Below, one piece after another: positions 14,409 to 16,630 of a DNA stretch of 16,630 nucleotides (within the stretch, counting starts at the first letter, position 1; every line of letters starts with the position of its first letter). Position numbers and translations under genes: made by a program. The stretch comes from Gallionella sp. GTDB lineage: Bacteria; Pseudomonadota; Gammaproteobacteria; Burkholderiales; Gallionellaceae. The stretch lies in contig JALNYK010000045.1 of assembly GCA_023229845.1 (NCBI GenBank), positions 1 to 16,630 on the forward strand, in the 5' to 3' direction. Below the pieces are notes generated by a model. That model saw nothing but the letters and a program-made list of their open reading frames with translations, was not told the DNA's origin and did no database searches.

Positions 14409-15184
14409 CAGAGGGCCGCGAGCAGGCCCAGGTAGAACGCGATCTCGGTCAGTTGTTGCACCGCGCCCAGACAGTCGCCGGTGTAGCCGCCCAGCCGTCG
14501 TTGCAGACGCCACGCGAGGTATGCGCGCATCAGCAATGCGGCGATGGCGGCGGAAAATACGGTGGCGGCGTTCGCACCGGCAACATACAACAGGCCGAGT
14601 GAGGCGATGCCGGTCAGCAGTGCGACGGCGAAGCTGGCATGGCCGAGTTGTGCTGCGGGTTTGGCGCGCGCGCTGTCGTCTTCACGGACATAGCGCTGGG
14701 TGAGCATGATGCTGGCCGCCATCAATCGGCTGACGGCGTGTGCGGCGATCAGCGCGGCGGCGGCGAACAGCAGCGAGCGTTTGCCGACCAGTTCGAGCAG
14801 CGCCTGGTATTTCAGCAGCAGGACCAGCACGAGGGCGATCGCGCCGTAAGCGCCGACGCGCGAGTCCTTCATGATCGCCAGCATCTTCTCTTTCGTGTGG
14901 CCGCCGCCGAAACCGTCGGCGAAGTCGGAGAGGCCGTCTTCGTGGAACGCGCCGGTGACGAGGATGCTCGCGACCATGCTCAGGCCGACCGCCAGCGACA
15001 GCGGCAGCGCTTGTGCGGACAGATACAGCACGGCTGCGGCGATCGCGCCGACGAGCATGCCGACCAGCGGCAGGTAGCGCGCGGCCTGTTCGAGCTGCTG
15101 CGCGGAATGGCCGACCCACGCGGGTACGGGCAGGCGCGTGAAGAACTGGACGGCGGTGAGGAGCAGGTGCAGTTGGCGCAACAT
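14408..15184 (-). CDS. cobS: Adenosylcobinamide-GDP ribazoletransferase (cobalamin synthase) CobS
   Basis: CobS is an inner-membrane enzyme that joins adenosylcobinamide-GDP to alpha-ribazole or its 5'-phosphate, completing the nucleotide loop. The 258-aa product has the family length. It shows LTAVQFFTRLPVP (9-21), the metal-binding GAFHEDGLSDFADGFGGG (78-95), KDSRVGAYG (106-114) and the C-terminal GGYTGDCLGA (232-241), with several hydrophobic spans (about 38-56, 62-78, 112-130, 137-160, 185-203, 207-220). No good ribosome site precedes the ATG at 15184. It forms a pair with cobC on the minus strand, pointing toward the plus-strand cob operon but separated from it by the ATPase insert. No B12 riboswitch is visible upstream, so its control may differ from that of the main operon. 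Confidence 0.95.
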   Translation of the reverse strand: MLRQLHLLLTAVQFFTRLPVPAWVGHSAQQLEQAARYLPLVGMLVGAIAAAVLYLSAQALPLSLAVGLSMVASILVTGAFHEDGLSDFADGFGGGHTKEKMLAIMKDSRVGAYGAIALVLVLLLKYQALLELVGKRSLLFAAAALIAAHAVSRLMAASIMLTQRYVREDDSARAKPAAQLGHASFAVALLTGIASLGLLYVAGANAATVFSAAIAALLMRAYLAWRLQRRLGGYTGDCLGAVQQLTEIAFYLGLLAAL

Positions 15185-15278
15185 GGCTGAGCGGAGTAAT
15201 GAAGGCGCGGGCAGACTAGCAGCGGGTGCGCGGGCTGTCCAGCCGCGCCGGGATTGGCCGCCGGATTAACGGTCGTTG

Positions 15279-15300
15279 TCGCGGCTAAAGCCGCTCCCAC
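15279..15300. repeat. Dispersed short hairpin repeat (GCGGCTAAAGCCGC type)
   Basis: TCGCGGCTAAAGCCGCTCCCAC contains a 5-bp stem GCGGC/GCCGC around TAAA. The motif, also met as GGGAGCGGCTTTAGCCGCGA on the other strand, is a common intergenic repeat type in proteobacterial genomes, similar to REP elements. Only one copy is visible here. Confidence 0.6.
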
Positions 15301-15325
15301 GGGGTTAACGTGGAACAGCGCTTGG

Positions 15326-15382
15326 TAGGAGCGCAATTTATTGCGCGATAACGCATCAATCGCGCAATAAATTGCGCTCCTA
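15326..15382. repeat. Perfect 24-bp inverted repeat with 9-base loop
   Basis: The left arm, 15326-15349 (TAGGAGCGCAATTTATTGCG, then CGAT), and the right arm, 15359-15382, are exact reverse complements around AACGCATCA. Each arm itself holds the smaller dyad GCGCAATTTATTGCGC. TAGGAGCGCAATTTATTGCG is a repeat type I associate with dispersed REP-like elements, and a head-to-head pair is typical of such families. It could form a strong hairpin at the 3' end of the rhodanese transcript. Confidence 0.85.
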
Positions 15383-15471
15383 CATGATCGAGTTTCATTA
15401 TCCGGGGTGGCTATTTGCCATGACCGTTAACGTAAAACTCGCGGAGCGAGACCTTATTCCTCTCGCCCGTG

Positions 15472-15867
15472 CTACATCCGCACCACTTCCAGTCCGTCGC
15501 TTTCCCAGCCCTGCATGCCGCCGGCGACGTTGCTGACGTTGCTGTAGCCGGCCTCGCGCAGCAATTCGACCGCCTTGGCGGAGCGACGTCCCGAGCGGCA
15601 GATCACGGCGATGGGCTTGTCCTTGTAGGCGGAAATTTCCTGCATGCGTGCGGGCAGCTCGCCCAGCGGGATCAGTTTCGCGTCCGGAGCGTGGATCGCG
15701 GTGTACTCCTCGGGCTGGCGCACGTCCAGCAGCAATGCACCCTGTTGCGCCATGCCCAGCGCCTGTTTCGCATCGACGCCTTCGTTCGCGCCCAGTTGCT
15801 GCATGACGAATAGCGTGCCCACCGCGAGCGCCACCACCCAGAACAGCTTGTCCGTGATTTTCTTCAT
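15472..15867 (-). CDS. Membrane-anchored or exported rhodanese-like sulfurtransferase
   Basis: This is a single rhodanese domain of 131 aa. Residues 1-26 hold a lysine-bearing start and one hydrophobic stretch (FWVVALAVGTLFVMQQL), so the domain is anchored in the inner membrane and probably faces the periplasm. The substrate strand LLLDVRQPEEY (46-55) and the active-site loop CRSGRRSA (90-97) with the catalytic cysteine C90 are complete. Such proteins carry sulfane sulfur, but the donor and acceptor here are unknown. The gene begins 8 bases after the stop of the other rhodanese gene and so is the second gene of a small operon. Its ribosome site is weak, which suggests coupling. Confidence 0.88.
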   Translation of the reverse strand: MKKITDKLFWVVALAVGTLFVMQQLGANEGVDAKQALGMAQQGALLLDVRQPEEYTAIHAPDAKLIPLGELPARMQEISAYKDKPIAVICRSGRRSAKAVELLREAGYSNVSNVAGGMQGWESDGLEVVRM

Positions 15868-15875
15868 CGCGACGC

Positions 15876-16205
15876 TCAGCCCAACTGGTGCGGGGCGAAG
15901 CCGCTCTGTACCCAGCGCATCATGCCGCCGCTCAGGTTGTAGACGTTGGCGTATCCCTGCTGCTGCAGGAACAAACAGGCCTGCGCCGAACGCGCGCCGC
16001 TGCGGCAGACGATCACCAGCTTGTCCGATGGGGACAATTCATTGAGCCTCGCGGGCAGCGAGTGCAGCGGCAAGTGTTCGGCTTTCGGCACTGTGCCCAT
16101 GGCGACTTCTTCTGCCTGGCGCACGTCGATCACGCGCAACTGGTGGTTGGCGTCGCTCACCCACTGGGCGAGTTCGGCGGCGTCGATTTCCTTGATGTTG
16201 AACAT
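15876..16205 (-). CDS. Cytoplasmic single-domain rhodanese (GlpE-like sulfurtransferase)
   Basis: The 109-aa product begins MFNIKEIDAAELAQWV and consists of one rhodanese domain with VIDVRQAEE (25-33) and the active-site loop CRSGARSA (67-74), where C67 takes up sulfane sulfur. The end, YNLSGGMMRWVQSGFA, is typical of the family. The ATG at 16205 has CAGGAGC 8 bases ahead. The open frame continues far upstream, into the divergent dnaE start, and that part is not real. It lacks a signal sequence, so it is cytoplasmic, in contrast to its partner downstream. Together they suggest sulfane-sulfur handling on both sides of the inner membrane. The exact substrate cannot be named. Confidence 0.9.
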   Translation of the reverse strand: MFNIKEIDAAELAQWVSDANHQLRVIDVRQAEEVAMGTVPKAEHLPLHSLPARLNELSPSDKLVIVCRSGARSAQACLFLQQQGYANVYNLSGGMMRWVQSGFAPHQLG

Positions 16206-16235
16206 GGCTTGCTCCTGAATGAATAACGCACGAAT

Positions 16236-16251
16236 ATTAGCATATTCTAAT
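16236..16251. promoter_or_regulatory. AT-rich dyad ahead of the rhodanese pair, possible operator
   Basis: ATTAGCATATTCTAAT is a 16-bp dyad in which 7 of 8 base pairs match, 31-46 bases before the rhodanese ATG on the minus strand. It lies in an AT-rich island within GC-rich sequence. ArsR-type sulfide or persulfide sensors of the BigR/SqrR/YgaV group bind AT-rich dyads ahead of sulfurtransferase genes, so such a repressor is a reasonable guess. No regulator gene is present in the window. Confidence 0.35.
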
Positions 16252-16361
16252 TCAATGGCGCGAAATCGGCCTTGACGCCGGATGGGTGGCCGATAGCGTA
16301 CGGGGGGTGTCGGATATGTCGGTATCTTGCTTGCGATAACGAAAAACGATGCTGCCGGCGG

Positions 16362-16370
16362 TGCTAAAAT
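16362..16370 (+). promoter_or_regulatory. Extended -10 promoter element of dnaE
   Basis: TGCTAAAAT (16362-16370, allowing T-G-C before TAAAAT) is an extended -10 element 29 bases before the dnaE ATG. No good -35 box lies at the normal distance, which is common for extended -10 promoters. GCTAAAAT elements are frequent in betaproteobacterial promoters. Confidence 0.5.
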
Positions 16371-16398
16371 CCGCCCCTGATTTTTGACCGTTTCCGCC

Positions 16399-16630
16399 AT
16401 GTCGCAACCTTCCTTCGTCCACCTCCGTCTGCACAGCGAATATTCCATTTCGGACGGAATGCTGCGCGTCGATGGCGCGGTTTCCGCCGCGAAGAAGGAC
16501 GGGATGCCCGCGCTGGCGTTGACCGATCTGGACAATGTGTTCGGGCTGATCAAGTTCTACAAGTCCGCGCGCGGCTCCGGCATCAAGCCTGTGGTCGGTT
16601 GCGACGTGTTCGTCACCAACGACGCCGACC
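16399..16630 (+). CDS. dnaE: DNA polymerase III alpha subunit, N-terminal part (cut by window edge)
   Basis: The first 77 residues of DnaE, the replicative polymerase subunit, are visible before the window ends. They cover the start of the N-terminal PHP domain: FVHLRLHSEYSISDGMLRV (6-24) with H8 and H12, ALALTDLDNVFGLIKFYKSA (38-57), and GIKPVVGCDVFV (61-72), all highly typical of DnaE. The ATG at 16399 gives the canonical MSQPSFVHLRLHSEY start, although no clear ribosome site is seen. The gene is divergent from the rhodanese pair, with 193 bases between the starts. It marks a return to core chromosome after the cob locus. Confidence 0.95.
   Translation, partial: MSQPSFVHLRLHSEYSISDGMLRVDGAVSAAKKDGMPALALTDLDNVFGLIKFYKSARGSGIKPVVGCDVFVTNDAD

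Larger units (their letters stand above)
15185..15471. other. Non-coding gap between cobS and the rhodanese gene
   Basis: These 287 bases hold no convincing gene. They contain a hairpin repeat (15279-15300) and a perfect long inverted repeat (15326-15382). TTAACGGTC (15266-15274) and its inverse GACCGTTAA (15422-15430) bracket both repeats. The promoter of cobS should also lie here, but I cannot pick one. Confidence 0.6.

Noticed and set aside
14409..14513. Longer N terminus for cobC
   Set aside because: It lies inside cobS. The phosphatase motif LIRHT is normally within the first ten residues, matching the start at 14408.
14639..15190. Plus-strand open frame of 183 codons opposite cobS
   Set aside because: Gln/Arg/Asp-rich shadow; cobS on the minus strand has all its family motifs.
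16206..16553. Longer N terminus for the upstream rhodanese gene
   Set aside because: It runs through the intergenic region and opposite the dnaE start. A good ribosome site and the domain start support 16205.
1..16630. tRNA or rRNA genes
   Set aside because: I saw no cloverleaf with a GTTCGAATC-type T arm and no rRNA sequence on reading through. A covariance-model scan was not possible.

Overview
The window looks like part of a proteobacterial chromosome, most likely a betaproteobacterium of the Nitrosomonadales type (Gallionellaceae or Thiobacillus-like). This is an inference. It rests on the GC-rich coding style, a solitary BtuM-type B12 transporter as described in Thiobacillus, a GCTAAAAT-like -10 element ahead of dnaE, and several families of short dispersed palindromes. 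BluB needs O2, so the host must see at least some oxygen.

Positions 1-9224 hold one long plus-strand cobalamin locus. A sigma70-like promoter (7-35) leads into a cobalamin riboswitch (about 44-220). After it come btuB (outer-membrane receptor), btuM (solitary inner-membrane B12 transporter), cobO (corrinoid adenosyltransferase), bluB (DMB synthase), cbiB, cobD, cbiP, cobU and cobT. Most junctions are overlaps or gaps of a few bases, so this reads as one B12-repressed operon. The last two lower-ligand steps, cobS and cobC, lie on the minus strand at 13866-15184 and have no riboswitch of their own in the window. Together the genes cover B12 uptake and the whole route from cobyrinate a,c-diamide to adenosylcobalamin. 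Corrin-ring synthesis and an L-threonine kinase are not present here.

Between cobT and cobC lies a visibly AT-richer two-gene insert on the minus strand (9221-13651). It encodes a 393-aa AAA/STAND-like ATPase and then a 1076-aa protein made of a P-loop ATPase, a winged helix and about twelve 35-residue TPR units. Its promoter region carries an exact tandem 16-bp duplication that looks like an operator. I do not recognise its function. It is the best candidate in the window for an undescribed system.

Positions 15185-15471 are non-coding and hold two dispersed palindromes, one of them a perfect 24-bp inverted repeat. Two tandem rhodanese genes (15472-16205, minus strand) follow, divergent from dnaE, which starts at 16399 and runs off the right edge.

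A recurring oddity is that short GC-rich dispersed palindromes sit inside or at the ends of the cob genes. One family is inserted in frame in both cbiP and cobT, read in different phases. Another forms the C-terminal tail of cobD and the junction with cbiP. A third lies between cobU and cobT.
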